A stretch of 64,000 bases of DNA from Salmonella enterica subsp. arizonae (GTDB taxonomy: Bacteria > Pseudomonadota > Gammaproteobacteria > Enterobacterales > Enterobacteriaceae): NCBI RefSeq assembly GCF_008692845.1, contig NZ_VXJW01000005.1, forward strand, positions 286,165-350,164, read 5' to 3'. Below the pieces are notes generated by a model, which was given only the letters and a program-made list of their open reading frames with translations, did no database searches and was not told where the DNA came from. Both the position numbers and the translations under genes were made by a program. Shown here one piece after another: positions 41,132 through 55,345 of this stretch. The first letter of the stretch is position 1; each line of letters starts with the position of its first letter.

Positions 41132-41989
41132 TTGCTGAAGTATCGCCTGATTTCTGCTTTTGTGTTAATACCCGCGGTCATCGCTGCGCTTTTTTTATTG
41201 CCGCCGGTGGGGTTCGCCATTATTACGCTGGTTGTCTGTATGCTGGCCGCGTGGGAATGGGGACAGTTAAGTGGTTTTGTCGCGCGTTCACAGCGGGTTT
41301 GGCTAGCGGTGCTGTGTGGTCTGTTACTGGCGCTGATGCTATTTTTGTTGCCTGAGTATCATCACAACATTCGTCAACCGCTGGTTGAGATGTCGCTTTG
41401 GGCATCGTTAGGATGGTGGGTTGTCGCGCTACTGCTGGTGCTATTTTATCCTGGCTCGGCGGCAATCTGGCGCAACTCAAAAACATTACGCCTCATTTTC
41501 GGCCTATTAACTATCGTTCCTTTTTTCTGGGGAATGCTGGCGTTACGCGCCTGGCACTATGACGAGAATCATTACAGTGGCGCAATATGGCTACTCTATG
41601 TCATGATCCTGGTCTGGGGAGCGGATTCTGGCGCATATATGTTTGGTAAATTGTTTGGCAAACATAAGCTGGCGCCGAAGGTTTCTCCGGGTAAAACCTG
41701 GCAAGGGTTTATCGGCGGGCTTGTTACGGCAGCCCTGATCTCATGGGGTTACGGTATGTGGGCGAATCTGAATGTTGCGCCTGTTATCTTGCTGATTTGC
41801 TCTGTGGTTGCGGCTCTGGCTTCTGTGCTGGGCGATCTCACCGAGAGTATGTTTAAGCGCGAAGCAGGAATTAAGGATAGCGGCCACTTAATTCCAGGAC
41901 ATGGCGGTATTCTGGACCGAATTGACAGCTTGACGGCTGCCGTACCGGTCTTTGCTTGCCTGTCATTACTGGTGTTCAGGACGCTCTAA
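41132..41989 (+). CDS. cdsA: Phosphatidate cytidylyltransferase
   Basis: Makes CDP-diacylglycerol, precursor of all bacterial phospholipids; inner membrane. 285 residues with about eight hydrophobic helices. The family signature [18 protein letters not shown] near residue 245 carries the metal-binding acidic residues. The start is a TTG at 41132 preceded by GGGGG; a TTG six bases upstream is an alternative. It is followed after 12 bases by rseP. Confidence 0.95.
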   Translation: MLKYRLISAFVLIPAVIAALFLLPPVGFAIITLVVCMLAAWEWGQLSGFVARSQRVWLAVLCGLLLALMLFLLPEYHHNIRQPLVEMSLWASLGWWVVALLLVLFYPGSAAIWRNSKTLRLIFGLLTIVPFFWGMLALRAWHYDENHYSGAIWLLYVMILVWGADSGAYMFGKLFGKHKLAPKVSPGKTWQGFIGGLVTAALISWGYGMWANLNVAPVILLICSVVAALASVLGDLTESMFKREAGIKDSGHLIPGHGGILDRIDSLTAAVPVFACLSLLVFRTL

Positions 41990-42000
41990 CGGAAGGTTTT

Positions 42001-43353
42001 ATGCTGAGTATTCTCTGGAATCTGGCTGCATTCATCATCGCACTGGGTGTGTTGATCACCGTGCATGAATTTGGTCATTTCTGGGTTGCCCGGCGCTGCG
42101 GTGTGCGTGTTGAGCGCTTTTCTATCGGCTTTGGCAAAGCGCTCTGGCGTCGTACCGACCGGTACGGTACCGAGTATGTCATCGCCCTGATCCCGCTGGG
42201 TGGCTACGTCAAAATGCTGGATGAGCGCGCCGAACCGGTCGCGCCGGAATTGCGCCGTCACGCTTTCAATAACAAAACGGTGGGCCAGCGCGCCGCGATT
42301 ATTGCCGCAGGTCCGGTTGCGAACTTCATTTTTGCTATCTTTGCTTACTGGCTGGTCTTTATTATCGGCGTCCCCGGCGTTCGTCCGGTCGTTGGCGAAA
42401 TAATGCCCAACTCGATTGCTGCGCAGGCGCAAATTACGCCTGGTACGGAACTTAAAGCCGTTGATGGTATCGAAACCCCTGATTGGGATGCCGTGCGTTT
42501 ACAACTGGTGTCCAAAATTGGGGATCCGCAGGTCACGATAAGCGTCGCGCCGTTTGGCAGCGACCAGCGGCAGGATAAAACGCTTGATTTACGTCACTGG
42601 GCATTTGAGCCTGATAAGCAAGATCCTGTATCTTCTTTAGGGATTCGGCCCCGCGGGCCACAGATTGAACCGATACTGTCAGAAGTGCAGGCGAATTCCG
42701 CAGCCAGTAAAGCGGGTTTGCAAGCGGGCGACAGGATCGTTAAAGTCGATGGTCAGCCGTTAACGCAGTGGATGAAATTCGTTACGTTTGTACGCGATAA
42801 TCCCGGTAAGCCGTTAGCGTTAGAGATTGAAAGGCAGGGGAGCGCCTTGTCGTTAACGTTAACGCCGAATACAAAATCGGTTAACGGAAAGGCGGAAGGT
42901 TTTGCAGGCGTGGTGCCTAAAATTATTCCTCTGCCGGAAGAGTACAAGACTATACGCCAGTATGGGCCTTTTAGCGCTATCCTCGAAGCTACGGATAAGA
43001 CGTGGCAGTTGATGAAGCTAACGGTCAGTATGCTGGGTAAATTGATAACCGGTGATGTGAAACTGAACAACCTCAGTGGGCCGATTTCTATCGCTCAGGG
43101 GGCTGGGATGTCAGCGGAGTTCGGGGTGATTTATTACCTGATGTTCCTTGCGCTAATCAGCGTGAACTTAGGGATAATCAATCTGTTTCCGCTGCCCGTT
43201 CTTGACGGGGGTCATCTGCTGTTCCTGGCGATTGAAAAGCTTAAGGGCGGTCCGGTATCCGAGCGGGTTCAAGACTTTAGTTATCGCATTGGCTCGATTT
43301 TGCTGGTGTTGTTAATGGGGCTTGCACTTTTCAATGATTTCTCTCGGTTGTAA
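42001..43353 (+). CDS. rseP: Site-2 intramembrane metalloprotease RseP
   Basis: Cleaves the DegS-processed anti-sigma factor RseA inside the membrane, releasing sigma-E. 450 residues. The zinc motif HEFGH lies in the first transmembrane helix near residue 22, and the LDGGH of the third helix (PVLDGGH near residue 400) supplies the second ligand. Two periplasmic PDZ domains lie between them (about 120-205 and 215-305). The start MLSILWNLA at 42001 matches E. coli; longer frames overlap cdsA. It sits directly before bamA. Confidence 0.97.
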   Translation: MLSILWNLAAFIIALGVLITVHEFGHFWVARRCGVRVERFSIGFGKALWRRTDRYGTEYVIALIPLGGYVKMLDERAEPVAPELRRHAFNNKTVGQRAAIIAAGPVANFIFAIFAYWLVFIIGVPGVRPVVGEIMPNSIAAQAQITPGTELKAVDGIETPDWDAVRLQLVSKIGDPQVTISVAPFGSDQRQDKTLDLRHWAFEPDKQDPVSSLGIRPRGPQIEPILSEVQANSAASKAGLQAGDRIVKVDGQPLTQWMKFVTFVRDNPGKPLALEIERQGSALSLTLTPNTKSVNGKAEGFAGVVPKIIPLPEEYKTIRQYGPFSAILEATDKTWQLMKLTVSMLGKLITGDVKLNNLSGPISIAQGAGMSAEFGVIYYLMFLALISVNLGIINLFPLPVLDGGHLLFLAIEKLKGGPVSERVQDFSYRIGSILLVLLMGLALFNDFSRL

Positions 43354-43366
43354 GAGAGTTAGTTAG

Positions 43367-45817
<2,451 letters not shown>

Positions 45818-45939
45818 TTGTTCACTGCGAAGGAATGCATTGGTAGTGTAGCGATGACTTTTGGCGATACCTCCAGGGATCGCCTGGCCTCGCAAAGAGC
45901 AGTACCTTCGGGTGCAAATGGGATGGTAAGGAGTTTATT

Positions 45940-46425
45940 GTGAAAAAGTGGTTATTAGCTGCAGGTCTTGGTTTGGCGATGGCAACGTCCGCACAGGCTG
46001 CTGACAAAATTGCGATCGTCAACATGGGTAATCTGTTCCAACAGGTTGCGCAGAAGACGGGTGTATCCAATACACTGGAAAACGAATTTAAAGGCCGAGC
46101 GGCTGAGCTGCAAAAAATGGAAACCGATCTGCAATCCAAAATGCAGCGTCTGCAATCCATGAAATCAGGTAGCGATCGTACTAAGCTGGAAAAAGACGTG
46201 ATGTCTCAGCGCCAGACTTTTGCGCAAAAAGCCCAGGCTTTTGAGAGAGATCGTGCTCGTCGTTCCAACGAAGAACGCGGCAAACTGGTGACGCGTATCC
46301 AGACAGCAGTGAAAAAAGTGGCTAACGACCAGAGCATCGATCTGGTGGTAGACGCGAACACCGTTGCTTACAACAGCAGCGATGTGAAAGACATCACCGC
46401 TGACGTGCTGAAACAGGTTAAATAA
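45940..46425 (+). CDS. skp: Periplasmic chaperone Skp (OmpH)
   Basis: Binds unfolded outer-membrane proteins in the periplasm on their way to BAM. 161 residues: signal peptide [19 protein letters not shown], then a small core and a long charged coiled-coil arm (about residues 45-130) that makes the trimeric jellyfish cavity. The start is a GTG at 45940 after AAGGAG. The 122-base gap behind bamA probably holds a promoter. Ends three bases before lpxD. Confidence 0.96.
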   Translation: MKKWLLAAGLGLAMATSAQAADKIAIVNMGNLFQQVAQKTGVSNTLENEFKGRAAELQKMETDLQSKMQRLQSMKSGSDRTKLEKDVMSQRQTFAQKAQAFERDRARRSNEERGKLVTRIQTAVKKVANDQSIDLVVDANTVAYNSSDVKDITADVLKQVK

Positions 46426-46428
46426 GTA

Positions 46429-47454
46429 ATGCCTTCAATTCGACTGGCTGACTTAGCAGAACAGTTGGATGCAGAATTACACGGTGATGGCGATATCGTC
46501 ATCACCGGCGTTGCGTCCATGCAATCTGCAACAACAGGCCACATTACGTTCATGGTGAATCCTAAGTACCGTGAACACTTAGGTTTATGCCAGGCTTCTG
46601 CGGTTGTCATGACGCAGGACGATCTTCCCTTTGCTAAGAGCGCGGCGCTGGTAGTTCAAAATCCCTACCTGACCTACGCGCGCATGGCGCAAATTTTAGA
46701 TACCACTCCGCAGCCCGCGCAGAATATCGCGCCAAGTGCGGTGATTGATGCGACGGCAACGCTGGGTAGCAATGTTTCAGTTGGCGCGAATGTGGTGATT
46801 GAATCTGGCGTACAACTGGGCGATAACGTGGTTATCGGCGCAGGATGTTTCGTCGGAAAAAATACCAAAATCGGGGCGGGTTCACGCTTGTGGGCGAACG
46901 TAACGATTTACCACGACATTCAGATCGGTGAGAATTGTCTCATCCAGTCCAGTACGGTGATTGGCGCGGACGGTTTTGGCTACGCGAATGATCGTGGCAA
47001 CTGGGTGAAGATCCCGCAACTGGGCCGGGTCATTATTGGCGATCGTGTCGAGATCGGTGCTTGTACCACTATTGACCGTGGCGCGCTGGATGATACTGTT
47101 ATTGGCAATGGCGTGATTATTGATAATCAGTGCCAGATTGCACATAACGTCGTGATTGGCGACAATACGGCGGTTGCCGGTGGCGTCATTATGGCGGGTA
47201 GCCTGAAGATTGGCCGTTACTGCATGATTGGCGGCGCCAGCGTGATCAATGGGCATATGGAAATATGCGACAAAGTCACGGTGACTGGCATGGGGATGGT
47301 GATGCGTCCCATCAAGGAACCGGGCGTCTACTCCTCAGGCATTCCGCTGCAACCCAACAAAGTATGGCGTAAAACTGCTGCACTGGTGATGAACATTGAT
47401 GATATGAGCAAGCGTCTCAAAGCGATTGAGCGCAAGGTTAATCAACAAGACTAA
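46429..47454 (+). CDS. lpxD: UDP-3-O-acylglucosamine N-acyltransferase
   Basis: Third step of lipid A synthesis, adding the N-linked 3-hydroxyacyl chain. 341 residues: an N-terminal uridine-binding domain, then a left-handed beta helix of many hexapeptide rungs ([30 protein letters not shown] and others) carrying the catalytic His in the [12 protein letters not shown] segment near residue 240, and a C-terminal helix. Immediately follows skp and precedes fabZ. Confidence 0.97.
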   Translation: MPSIRLADLAEQLDAELHGDGDIVITGVASMQSATTGHITFMVNPKYREHLGLCQASAVVMTQDDLPFAKSAALVVQNPYLTYARMAQILDTTPQPAQNIAPSAVIDATATLGSNVSVGANVVIESGVQLGDNVVIGAGCFVGKNTKIGAGSRLWANVTIYHDIQIGENCLIQSSTVIGADGFGYANDRGNWVKIPQLGRVIIGDRVEIGACTTIDRGALDDTVIGNGVIIDNQCQIAHNVVIGDNTAVAGGVIMAGSLKIGRYCMIGGASVINGHMEICDKVTVTGMGMVMRPIKEPGVYSSGIPLQPNKVWRKTAALVMNIDDMSKRLKAIERKVNQQD

Positions 47455-47559
47455 CGTTCCGCCTTGTAGTTGCCATTCTTTTCCGGCCTGTCACATTCAT
47501 ACGATTGCGGCAGGCCGTGTTATTATTGCCTTTTTGTATATTTGGACAGGAAGAGTATT

Positions 47560-48015
47560 TTGACTACTAACACTCATACTCTGCAGATTGAAGAGATTTT
47601 AGAGCTTCTGCCGCACCGTTTTCCGTTTTTACTGGTCGATCGCGTGCTGGATTTTGAAGAAGGGCGTTTTCTGCGTGCAGTGAAAAATGTCTCCGTCAAC
47701 GAGCCGTTTTTCCAGGGACATTTCCCAGGCAAACCGATTTTGCCAGGCGTGCTGATTCTGGAAGCGATGGCGCAGGCAACCGGTATTCTGGCGTTTAAAA
47801 GCGTCGGTAAACTGGAACCTGGCGAACTGTACTATTTCGCAGGGATTGATGAAGCGCGCTTCAAGCGTCCGGTTGTTCCAGGCGATCAGATGATCATGGA
47901 AGTCACTTTCGAGAAAACGCGTCGTGGCCTGACCCGCTTTAAAGGGGTTGCGCTGGTCGACGGTAAAGTGGTGTGCGAAGCAACCATGATGTGTGCTCGT
48001 AGCCGGGAGGCCTGA
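47560..48015 (+). CDS. fabZ: 3-hydroxyacyl-[ACP] dehydratase FabZ
   Basis: Dehydrates beta-hydroxyacyl-ACP in fatty-acid elongation, competing with lipid A synthesis for the same intermediate. 151 residues, hot-dog fold. The catalytic His is in QGHFPGKP and the Glu in LILEAMAQ. The start is a TTG at 47560 after CAGGAAGAG, as in E. coli; the frame running further upstream has no support. Precedes lpxA by three bases. Confidence 0.97.
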   Translation: MTTNTHTLQIEEILELLPHRFPFLLVDRVLDFEEGRFLRAVKNVSVNEPFFQGHFPGKPILPGVLILEAMAQATGILAFKSVGKLEPGELYYFAGIDEARFKRPVVPGDQMIMEVTFEKTRRGLTRFKGVALVDGKVVCEATMMCARSREA

Positions 48016-48018
48016 TAC

Positions 48019-48807
48019 GTGATTGATAAATCCGCCTTTATTCATCCTACCGCCATTGTGGAAGACGGCGCTGTACTTGGCGCTAATGTTCACATTGGTC
48101 CCTTTTGTATTGTTGGGCCGCAGGTCGAAATTGGTGAGGGAACCGTACTGAAGTCTCATGTGGTCGTGAATGGTCAAACCAAAATCGGCCGCGATAACGA
48201 GATTTATCAGTTTGCCTCCATCGGTGAAGTGAACCAGGATTTGAAATACGCTGGTGAGCCGACCCGTGTGGAAATTGGCGATCGTAACCGCATCCGCGAA
48301 AGCGTCACCATTCATCGTGGTACAGTGCAGGGCGGTGGGCTGACGAAGGTGGGTAGCGATAACCTGCTGATGATCAATGCGCATGTCGCACACGATTGTA
48401 CGGTAGGTAATCGCTGCATCCTCGCCAACAACGCAACGCTGGCGGGGCACGTATCAATCGATGATTTTGCGATTATCGGCGGTATGACGGCAGTTCATCA
48501 GTTCTGCATTATCGGTGCCCATGTGATGGTCGGCGGCTGCTCCGGCGTGGCGCAGGATGTTCCTCCGTATGTGATTGCGCAGGGTAACCATGCGACGCCG
48601 TTCGGGGTAAATATCGAAGGGTTAAAGCGTCGTGGCTTCAGCCGCGAGGGAATCGTCGCCATTCGTAACGCTTACAAACTGCTGTATCGTAGCGGTAAAA
48701 CGCTCGATGACGCGAAGCTGGAAATCGCTGAACTTGCTGAAAAGCATCCGGAAGTGAAGGCGTTTACCGAGTTCTTTGAGCGTTCAACGCGCGGTCCGAT
48801 TCGTTAA
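48019..48807 (+). CDS. lpxA: UDP-N-acetylglucosamine O-acyltransferase
   Basis: First step of lipid A synthesis. 262 residues: beta-helix hexapeptide repeats from the N-terminus ([28 protein letters not shown]) with the catalytic His in [11 protein letters not shown] near residue 125, then a C-terminal helical domain. The start is a GTG at 48019 and the stop TAA overlaps the lpxB ATG as TAATG. Confidence 0.97.
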   Translation: MIDKSAFIHPTAIVEDGAVLGANVHIGPFCIVGPQVEIGEGTVLKSHVVVNGQTKIGRDNEIYQFASIGEVNQDLKYAGEPTRVEIGDRNRIRESVTIHRGTVQGGGLTKVGSDNLLMINAHVAHDCTVGNRCILANNATLAGHVSIDDFAIIGGMTAVHQFCIIGAHVMVGGCSGVAQDVPPYVIAQGNHATPFGVNIEGLKRRGFSREGIVAIRNAYKLLYRSGKTLDDAKLEIAELAEKHPEVKAFTEFFERSTRGPIR

Positions 48808-49955
48808 TGGCGGCACAGCGTCCTTTAACGATTGCCCTGGTCGCCGGCGAAACGTCCGGCGATATTCTTGGCGCAGGCTTAATTCGTGCGCTGAAAGCGC
48901 GCGTACCCAACGCCCGCTTTGTGGGCGTTGCGGGGCCGCGTATGCAGGCTGAAGGGTGTGAAGCCTGGTACGAAATGGAAGAACTGGCGGTCATGGGCAT
49001 TGTTGAAGTGCTCGGACGTTTACGCCGCTTGTTGCATATCCGCGCCGATCTGACCCGCCGTTTTACCGCGCTTAAACCAGATGTCTTCGTCGGTATTGAT
49101 GCCCCTGATTTCAATATTACCCTCGAAGGTAATCTGAAAAAACAGGGGATTAAAACCATTCATTATGTCAGCCCGTCCGTTTGGGCCTGGCGACAGAAAC
49201 GCGTTTTCAAAATAGGCAGATCCACCCATATGGTGCTGGCTTTTCTGCCTTTCGAAAAAGCGTTTTACGATAAATTTAACGTACCGTGCCGCTTTATCGG
49301 TCACACTATGGCGGATGCGATGCCGCTTGACCCGAATAAAAATACGGCGCGCGACGTGCTGGGTATTCCGCATGACGCCCATTGTCTGGCGTTACTGCCG
49401 GGCAGTCGTGGAGCGGAAGTAGAGATGCTCAGCGCAGATTTCCTGAAAACCGCACAATTGTTGCGACAGCACTATCCCGACCTTGAAGTGGTAGTGCCGC
49501 TGGTGAACGCGAAACGCCGCGAACAGTTTGAAAAAATTAAAGCGGAGATTGCGCCGGATCTCGCCGTTCACTTACTGGACGGAATGGGGCGCGAGGCGAT
49601 GGTCGCCAGCGATGCGGCGTTACTGGCTTCCGGTACGGCGGCGCTGGAGTGTATGCTGGCAAAATGCCCAATGGTGGTGGGATATCGTATGAAGCCCTTC
49701 ACTTTCTGGTTGGCGAAACGTCTGGTGAAAACCGAGTATGTTTCTTTGCCTAACCTGCTGGCGGGAAGAGAATTAGTCAAAGAGCTGTTGCAGGAAGAGT
49801 GTGAACCGCAAAAACTCGCCGAAGCGCTGTTGCCGCTACTGGCGAACGGTAAAACCAGCCATGTGATGCACGACACTTTCCGTGAACTGCATCAGCAAAT
49901 CCGCTGTAATGCCGATGAACAGGCGGCAGATGCCGTCCTGGAGTTAGCACAATGA
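48807..49955 (+). CDS. lpxB: Lipid-A-disaccharide synthase
   Basis: Joins UDP-diacylglucosamine and lipid X to form the lipid A disaccharide; GT19 membrane-associated glycosyltransferase. 382 residues. [12 protein letters not shown] near residue 15 and the C-terminal donor-binding region with [10 protein letters not shown] near residue 197 and GTAALECM near 275 are typical. Overlaps lpxA at its start and rnhB at its end (ATGA). Confidence 0.97.
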   Translation: MAAQRPLTIALVAGETSGDILGAGLIRALKARVPNARFVGVAGPRMQAEGCEAWYEMEELAVMGIVEVLGRLRRLLHIRADLTRRFTALKPDVFVGIDAPDFNITLEGNLKKQGIKTIHYVSPSVWAWRQKRVFKIGRSTHMVLAFLPFEKAFYDKFNVPCRFIGHTMADAMPLDPNKNTARDVLGIPHDAHCLALLPGSRGAEVEMLSADFLKTAQLLRQHYPDLEVVVPLVNAKRREQFEKIKAEIAPDLAVHLLDGMGREAMVASDAALLASGTAALECMLAKCPMVVGYRMKPFTFWLAKRLVKTEYVSLPNLLAGRELVKELLQEECEPQKLAEALLPLLANGKTSHVMHDTFRELHQQIRCNADEQAADAVLELAQ

Positions 49956-50548
49956 TCGAATTTGTTTATCCACACACCCATTTAGTGGCGGGTGTGGATG
50001 AAGTAGGCCGTGGCCCGCTGGTGGGCGCCGTAGTGACCGCCGCTGTGATCCTCGATCCGGCTCGCCCGATCGTCGGTCTGAATGATTCCAAAAAATTGTC
50101 TGAAAAGCGTCGTCTGGCGTTGTATGACGAGATTAAAGAAAAGGCGTTAAGCTGGAGTCTGGGGCGTGCGGAGCCGCATGAAATTGATGAGCTGAATATT
50201 TTGCACGCCACGATGCTCGCCATGCAGCGTGCCGTCGCTGGTCTGCATATTGCGCCAGAGTATGTGCTGATCGACGGTAATCGTTGCCCGGCATTACCCG
50301 TGCCGTCAATGGCGGTGGTGAAAGGCGACAGCCGCGTGGCGGAGATTAGCGCGGCGTCTATTCTGGCGAAAGTGACCCGCGACGCCGAAATGGCGGCGCT
50401 GGATATTATTTTTCCTCAGTATGGCTTTGCACAGCACAAAGGCTATCCAACCGCTTTTCATCTGGAAAAGTTGGCACAGTATGGCGCGACGGCGCACCAC
50501 CGACGCAGCTTTGCGCCTGTTAAACGCGCGCTGGAACTTGCGTCCTGA
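49952..50548 (+). CDS. rnhB: Ribonuclease HII
   Basis: Cuts RNA in RNA:DNA hybrids and removes misincorporated ribonucleotides. 198 residues. The acidic catalytic set is in [15 protein letters not shown] (Asp and Glu near residues 16-17) and [19 protein letters not shown] (Asp near residue 125 region) with a later Asp in KVTRDAEM. The start ATGA overlaps lpxB. 23 bases before dnaE. Confidence 0.96.
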   Translation: MIEFVYPHTHLVAGVDEVGRGPLVGAVVTAAVILDPARPIVGLNDSKKLSEKRRLALYDEIKEKALSWSLGRAEPHEIDELNILHATMLAMQRAVAGLHIAPEYVLIDGNRCPALPVPSMAVVKGDSRVAEISAASILAKVTRDAEMAALDIIFPQYGFAQHKGYPTAFHLEKLAQYGATAHHRRSFAPVKRALELAS

Positions 50549-50571
50549 TTCTTGTATCGAGAAATCTGAAG

Positions 50572-53500
50572 ATGTCTGAACCACGTTTCGTCCACCTGCG
50601 GGTGCACAGCGACTACTCTATGATCGATGGGCTGGCGAAAACCGGGCCGCTGGTGAAAAAGGCGGCCTCACTAGGTATGCCTGCGCTGGCGATCACCGAT
50701 TTTACCAACCTCTGCGGTCTGGTGAAGTTCTACGGAGCGGGTCATGGCGCGGGCATTAAACCCATCGTCGGCGCGGACTTTAACGTTCACAACGAGCTGT
50801 TGGGGGATGAACTGACTCACCTGACGGTGCTGGCGTCGGATAATACGGGCTACCAGAATCTGACGTTGCTGATCTCGAAAGCGTATCAGCGCGGCTACGG
50901 CGCGTCAGGCCCGATTGTTGATCGCGACTGGCTGATAGAGCTTAAAGAAGGTTTGATTCTGCTTTCCGGCGGGCGCATGGGCGACGTAGGCCGCTGTCTG
51001 CTACGCGGCAACTTGGCGCTGGTGGAGGAGTGCGTTGCCTTCTATGAAGCGCATTTCCCCGATCGCTATTTTCTGGAACTGATCCGCACCGGCAGACAGG
51101 ATGAAGAGACATATCTGCACGCCGCAGTCGAACTGGCTGAAGCACGCGGTTTGCCGGTTGTCGCGACAAACGATGTCCGTTTCCTTGAAAGTGATGATTT
51201 TGACGCGCATGAAATTCGTGTCGCGATCCATGACGGTTTTACGCTTGATGATCCTAAGCGTCCGCGCAATTACTCGCCGCAGCAATATATGCGCAGCATT
51301 GATGAGATGTGCGAGTTGTTCGCCGATATTCCGGAGGCGCTGGAAAATACGGTAGAGATTGCCAAACGCTGTAACGTGACGGTGCGTCTGGGCGAATATT
51401 TCCTGCCGCAGTTCCCGACCGGTGACATGACCACCGAAGATTATCTGGTCAAAAAGTCGAAAGAGGGGCTGGAAGAGCGTCTGGCGTTCCTGTTCCCGGA
51501 CGAAGAAGAGCGTAAAAAGCGCCGCCCGGAATATGACGAGCGCCTGAATATTGAACTGCAGGTTATCAACCAGATGGGGTTCCCCGGCTACTTCCTCATC
51601 GTGATGGAGTTTATCCAGTGGTCAAAAGATAACGGCGTTCCAGTAGGGCCGGGACGTGGTTCCGGGGCCGGTTCGCTGGTGGCCTATGCGCTGAAAATTA
51701 CCGACCTTGATCCGCTGGAATTTGACCTGCTGTTTGAGCGTTTCCTTAACCCGGAACGTGTCTCTATGCCTGACTTCGACGTTGACTTCTGTATGGAGAA
51801 ACGCGACCAGGTTATTGAGCACGTCGCCGATATGTACGGGCGCGATGCGGTATCGCAAATTATCACTTTCGGTACGATGGCGGCGAAAGCGGTTATCCGC
51901 GATGTGGGCCGCGTGCTGGGGCATCCATACGGTTTTGTCGATCGTATCTCCAAGCTGGTGCCGCCCGATCCGGGAATGACGCTGGCAAAAGCCTTTGAAG
52001 CGGAACCGCAATTGCCGGAAATTTACGAGGCGGACGAAGAGGTCAGGGCGCTGATCGATATGGCGCGTAAGCTTGAAGGCGTCACCCGTAACGCCGGTAA
52101 GCACGCTGGCGGCGTGGTGATCGCGCCGACTAAAATCACCGACTTTGCGCCGCTGTACTGCGATGAAGAGGGCAAACATCCGGTTACCCAGTTTGATAAA
52201 AGCGACGTGGAATATGCCGGGTTGGTGAAGTTCGACTTCCTTGGCCTGCGCACATTGACCATCATCAACTGGGCGCTGGAGATGATCAACAAGCGGCGCG
52301 AGAAGAACGGCGAGCCGCCGCTGGATATCGCCGCTATCCCGCTGGATGATAAAAAAAGCTTCGATATGCTGCAACGCTCGGAAACCACGGCGGTCTTCCA
52401 GCTTGAATCGCGCGGCATGAAAGATCTGATCAAGCGCCTGCAGCCAGACTGCTTTGAAGATATGATCGCGCTTGTGGCCCTGTTCCGTCCGGGTCCGTTG
52501 CAGTCAGGCATGGTAGATAACTTTATTGACCGTAAGCACGGGCGCGAAGAGCTCTCTTATCCGGACGTCCAGTGGCAGCATGAAAGCCTGAAGCCGGTAC
52601 TGGAGCCCACCTACGGTATCATTCTGTATCAGGAACAGGTGATGCAGATTGCCCAGGTGCTTTCTGGCTATACCCTCGGCGGCGCGGATATGTTGCGTCG
52701 CGCGATGGGTAAGAAAAAGCCGGAGGAGATGGCCAAACAGCGTTCCGTCTTTGAAGAGGGCGCGAAAAAGAACGGTATTGACGGCGAACTGGCAATGAAA
52801 ATCTTTGACCTGGTGGAGAAATTCGCCGGTTACGGATTTAATAAATCACACTCCGCCGCCTATGCTCTGGTTTCTTACCAGACGCTATGGCTGAAGGCGC
52901 ACTATCCGGCTGAGTTTATGGCGGCGGTAATGACTGCCGATATGGACAATACCGAAAAGGTGGTCGGTCTGGTGGATGAATGCTGGCGAATGGGGCTAAA
53001 AATTCTGCCGCCGGATATTAACTCCGGGCTGTACCATTTCCACGTTAACGATGAGGGGGAGATCGTCTACGGCATCGGCGCGATCAAAGGCGTCGGCGAA
53101 GGGCCGATCGAAGCGATCATCGACGCGCGTAATCAGGGCGGCTATTTCCGCGAACTATTTGACCTGTGCGCGCGGACCGATACCAAAAAGCTCAACCGCC
53201 GGGTACTGGAAAAACTGATTATGTCCGGGGCGTTCGACCGGCTGGGGCCGCACCGCGCCGCGTTGATGAACTCGTTGGGCGATGCGCTGAAAGCCGCCGA
53301 CCAACACGCCAAAGCGGAAGCTATCGGTCAGACGGATATGTTCGGCGTGCTGGCGGAAGAACCGGAGCAAATCGAACAATCCTATGCCAGTTGCCAGCCG
53401 TGGCCGGAACAGATGGTATTGGATGGGGAACGTGAAACGTTGGGGCTGTACCTGACGGGCCACCCCATCAATCAGTATTTAAAAGAAATTGAGCGTTATG

Positions 53501-54054
53501 TCGGCGGGGTAAGGCTCAAAGACATGCATCCGACAGAACGTGGTAAAGTCACCACGGCTGCGGGGCTCGTGATTGCCGCAAGGGTTATGGTCACCAAGCG
53601 CGGCAATCGTATCGGCATCTGTACGCTGGATGACCGTTCCGGGCGTCTGGAAGTGATGTTATTTACCGACGCGCTGGATAAATACCAGCAGTTGCTGGAA
53701 AAAGACCGCATACTTATCGTCAGCGGACAGGTCAGCTTTGATGACTTCAGCGGGGGGCTTAAAATGACCGCCCGCGAAGTGATGGATATTGACGAAGCTC
53801 GCGAAAAATACGCTCGCGGGCTTGCTATCTCGCTGACGGACAGGCAAATTGATGACCAGCTTTTAAACCGACTCCGTCAGTCTCTGGAACCCCATCGCTC
53901 GGGGACCATTCCAGTACATCTCTACTATCAGAGGGCGGATGCGCGTGCGCGACTGCGTTTCGGCGCAACGTGGCGTGTCTCTCCGAGCGATCGTTTACTC
54001 AACGATCTGCGTGGCCTCATTGGTTCGGAGCAGGTGGAACTGGAGTTTGACTAA
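50572..54054 (+). CDS. dnaE: DNA polymerase III alpha subunit
   Basis: Catalytic subunit of the replicative polymerase. 1160 residues, as in E. coli. Order: PHP domain ([14 protein letters not shown] near residue 10), palm with metal-binding Asp pair in MPDFDVDFC near residue 400 and a third Asp in VKFDFLGLR near residue 555, fingers with [17 protein letters not shown], a helix-hairpin-helix region, OB fold (about 980-1070), and C-terminal tau-binding domain. Frame intact. Linked to rnhB and accA by short spacers. Confidence 0.99.
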   Translation: MSEPRFVHLRVHSDYSMIDGLAKTGPLVKKAASLGMPALAITDFTNLCGLVKFYGAGHGAGIKPIVGADFNVHNELLGDELTHLTVLASDNTGYQNLTLLISKAYQRGYGASGPIVDRDWLIELKEGLILLSGGRMGDVGRCLLRGNLALVEECVAFYEAHFPDRYFLELIRTGRQDEETYLHAAVELAEARGLPVVATNDVRFLESDDFDAHEIRVAIHDGFTLDDPKRPRNYSPQQYMRSIDEMCELFADIPEALENTVEIAKRCNVTVRLGEYFLPQFPTGDMTTEDYLVKKSKEGLEERLAFLFPDEEERKKRRPEYDERLNIELQVINQMGFPGYFLIVMEFIQWSKDNGVPVGPGRGSGAGSLVAYALKITDLDPLEFDLLFERFLNPERVSMPDFDVDFCMEKRDQVIEHVADMYGRDAVSQIITFGTMAAKAVIRDVGRVLGHPYGFVDRISKLVPPDPGMTLAKAFEAEPQLPEIYEADEEVRALIDMARKLEGVTRNAGKHAGGVVIAPTKITDFAPLYCDEEGKHPVTQFDKSDVEYAGLVKFDFLGLRTLTIINWALEMINKRREKNGEPPLDIAAIPLDDKKSFDMLQRSETTAVFQLESRGMKDLIKRLQPDCFEDMIALVALFRPGPLQSGMVDNFIDRKHGREELSYPDVQWQHESLKPVLEPTYGIILYQEQVMQIAQVLSGYTLGGADMLRRAMGKKKPEEMAKQRSVFEEGAKKNGIDGELAMKIFDLVEKFAGYGFNKSHSAAYALVSYQTLWLKAHYPAEFMAAVMTADMDNTEKVVGLVDECWRMGLKILPPDINSGLYHFHVNDEGEIVYGIGAIKGVGEGPIEAIIDARNQGGYFRELFDLCARTDTKKLNRRVLEKLIMSGAFDRLGPHRAALMNSLGDALKAADQHAKAEAIGQTDMFGVLAEEPEQIEQSYASCQPWPEQMVLDGERETLGLYLTGHPINQYLKEIERYVGGVRLKDMHPTERGKVTTAAGLVIAARVMVTKRGNRIGICTLDDRSGRLEVMLFTDALDKYQQLLEKDRILIVSGQVSFDDFSGGLKMTAREVMDIDEAREKYARGLAISLTDRQIDDQLLNRLRQSLEPHRSGTIPVHLYYQRADARARLRFGATWRVSPSDRLLNDLRGLIGSEQVELEFD

Positions 54055-54066
54055 TACAGGAATACT

Positions 54067-55026
54067 ATGAGTCTGAATTTCCTTGATTTTGAACAGCCGA
54101 TTGCAGAGCTGGAAGCGAAAATCGATTCTCTGACTGCGGTTAGCCGTCAGGATGAGAAACTGGATATTAACATCGACGAAGAAGTGCATCGTCTACGTGA
54201 AAAAAGTGTAGAACTGACGCGCAAAATCTTTGCCGATCTCGGCGCATGGCAGGTAGCCCAACTGGCGCGCCATCCGCAGCGCCCGTACACCCTGGATTAT
54301 GTCCGCCTGGCGTTTGATGAGTTTGATGAGCTGGCGGGCGATCGCGCCTATGCTGATGACAAAGCCATCGTCGGCGGCATTGCGCGTCTGGAAGGGCGTC
54401 CGGTGATGGTTATTGGTCATCAGAAGGGCCGTGAAACCAAAGAAAAAATTCGTCGTAACTTTGGGATGCCGGCACCGGAAGGCTACCGCAAAGCGCTGCG
54501 TCTGATGGAGATGGCCGAGCGCTTCAACATGCCGATCATCACTTTTATCGACACGCCAGGCGCTTATCCGGGCGTTGGCGCAGAAGAGCGCGGTCAGTCT
54601 GAAGCTATCGCGCGCAATTTGCGCGAAATGTCGCGTCTGAACGTGCCAATTATCTGTACCGTGATTGGCGAAGGCGGCTCCGGCGGCGCGCTGGCGATTG
54701 GCGTAGGCGATAAAGTTAATATGCTGCAATACAGCACCTATTCCGTTATCTCACCGGAAGGCTGCGCCTCCATTTTGTGGAAAAGTGCCGACAAAGCGCC
54801 ATTGGCCGCTGAAGCGATGGGCATCATCGCGCCGCGTCTGAAAGAACTGAAGCTTATCGACTCCATCATTCCGGAGCCGCTGGGCGGCGCGCACCGTAAT
54901 CCGGAAGTGATGGCGGCATCGCTGAAAGCGCAACTGCTGGAAGATTTAGCCGATCTTGATGTGTTGAGCACCGATGATTTAAAAAATCGTCGTTACCAGC
55001 GTTTGATGAGCTACGGTTACGCTTAA
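54067..55026 (+). CDS. accA: Acetyl-CoA carboxylase carboxyltransferase alpha subunit
   Basis: With AccD transfers the carboxyl group from biotin to acetyl-CoA, making malonyl-CoA. 319 residues; crotonase-like core with [33 protein letters not shown] (the oxyanion-hole glycines) and [14 protein letters not shown]. 12 bases after dnaE, ends the large plus-strand block; followed by a repeat and a strong terminator. Confidence 0.98.
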   Translation: MSLNFLDFEQPIAELEAKIDSLTAVSRQDEKLDINIDEEVHRLREKSVELTRKIFADLGAWQVAQLARHPQRPYTLDYVRLAFDEFDELAGDRAYADDKAIVGGIARLEGRPVMVIGHQKGRETKEKIRRNFGMPAPEGYRKALRLMEMAERFNMPIITFIDTPGAYPGVGAEERGQSEAIARNLREMSRLNVPIICTVIGEGGSGGALAIGVGDKVNMLQYSTYSVISPEGCASILWKSADKAPLAAEAMGIIAPRLKELKLIDSIIPEPLGGAHRNPEVMAASLKAQLLEDLADLDVLSTDDLKNRRYQRLMSYGYA

Positions 55027-55033
55027 TCATTTA

Positions 55034-55163
55034 TACACAAAATCATTCAGGTTGCATCACAAAACGCTTTAGCGTTTTGAACAGCGCTTGCGGCGGCCCG
55101 TTAGGGCGAGACCCAGGGATGAGCCGAGTAACTCGCGGCCAACTCAGAGGTAGCTTGAAGGAT
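55034..55163. repeat. Interspersed repeat element downstream of accA
   Basis: From TACACAAAATCATTCAGG to TAGCTTGAAGGAT, with CAAAACGC-TTTA-GCGTTTTG as an internal perfect hairpin. It is a shorter, inverted relative of the element at 37763-38014: both share ATTCA(A/G)GTTG(T/C)ATCA, the GCGTTTTGAACAGCGCTTGCG core and the TTGAAGGAT end, but the middle of the longer copy is missing here. Confidence 0.7.
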
Positions 55164-55185
55164 AACGTGTATATCTCATTTTTCC

Positions 55186-55218
55186 AAAGAGGCCGGATTA
55201 TCCGGCCTCTTTTTTTTG
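55186..55218 (+). terminator. Rho-independent terminator of the accA transcript
   Basis: AAGAGGCCGGA-TTA-TCCGGCCTCTT followed by a run of T. An 11-bp perfect stem. With the repeat at 55034 it fills most of the 319-base gap; the remaining 55219-55345 should hold the chitinase promoter, which I could not place. A TGTGA half-site at 55249-55253 is the only CRP-like hint. Confidence 0.93.
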
Positions 55219-55345
55219 GACGAGGAAAAATGAGACGCCGATGAGCCGATGTGATTAAACGCGATGGCACGTTCTCCCTGAAACTGCATCAACTGCCAGG
55301 CGTGTGGCCAGGGCAGGCAGTGAACTACCCTTCAAGGAGAAAATT

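Noticed and set aside
43161-43186. TGAACTT...TCTG inside rseP as a sigma-E promoter for bamA
   Set aside because: The spacer is 12 bases, too short for sigma-E.
47629-48450. Antisense open frame over fabZ-lpxA (273 codons)
   Set aside because: Spans two essential genes and their junction; low-complexity His/Asn-rich translation with no recognisable family.
51622-52374. Antisense open frame over dnaE (250 codons)
   Set aside because: Shadow of the dnaE frame.
55249-55263. CRP-like TGTGATTAAACGCGA before the chitinase gene
   Set aside because: Only the left half-site matches; no good right half.
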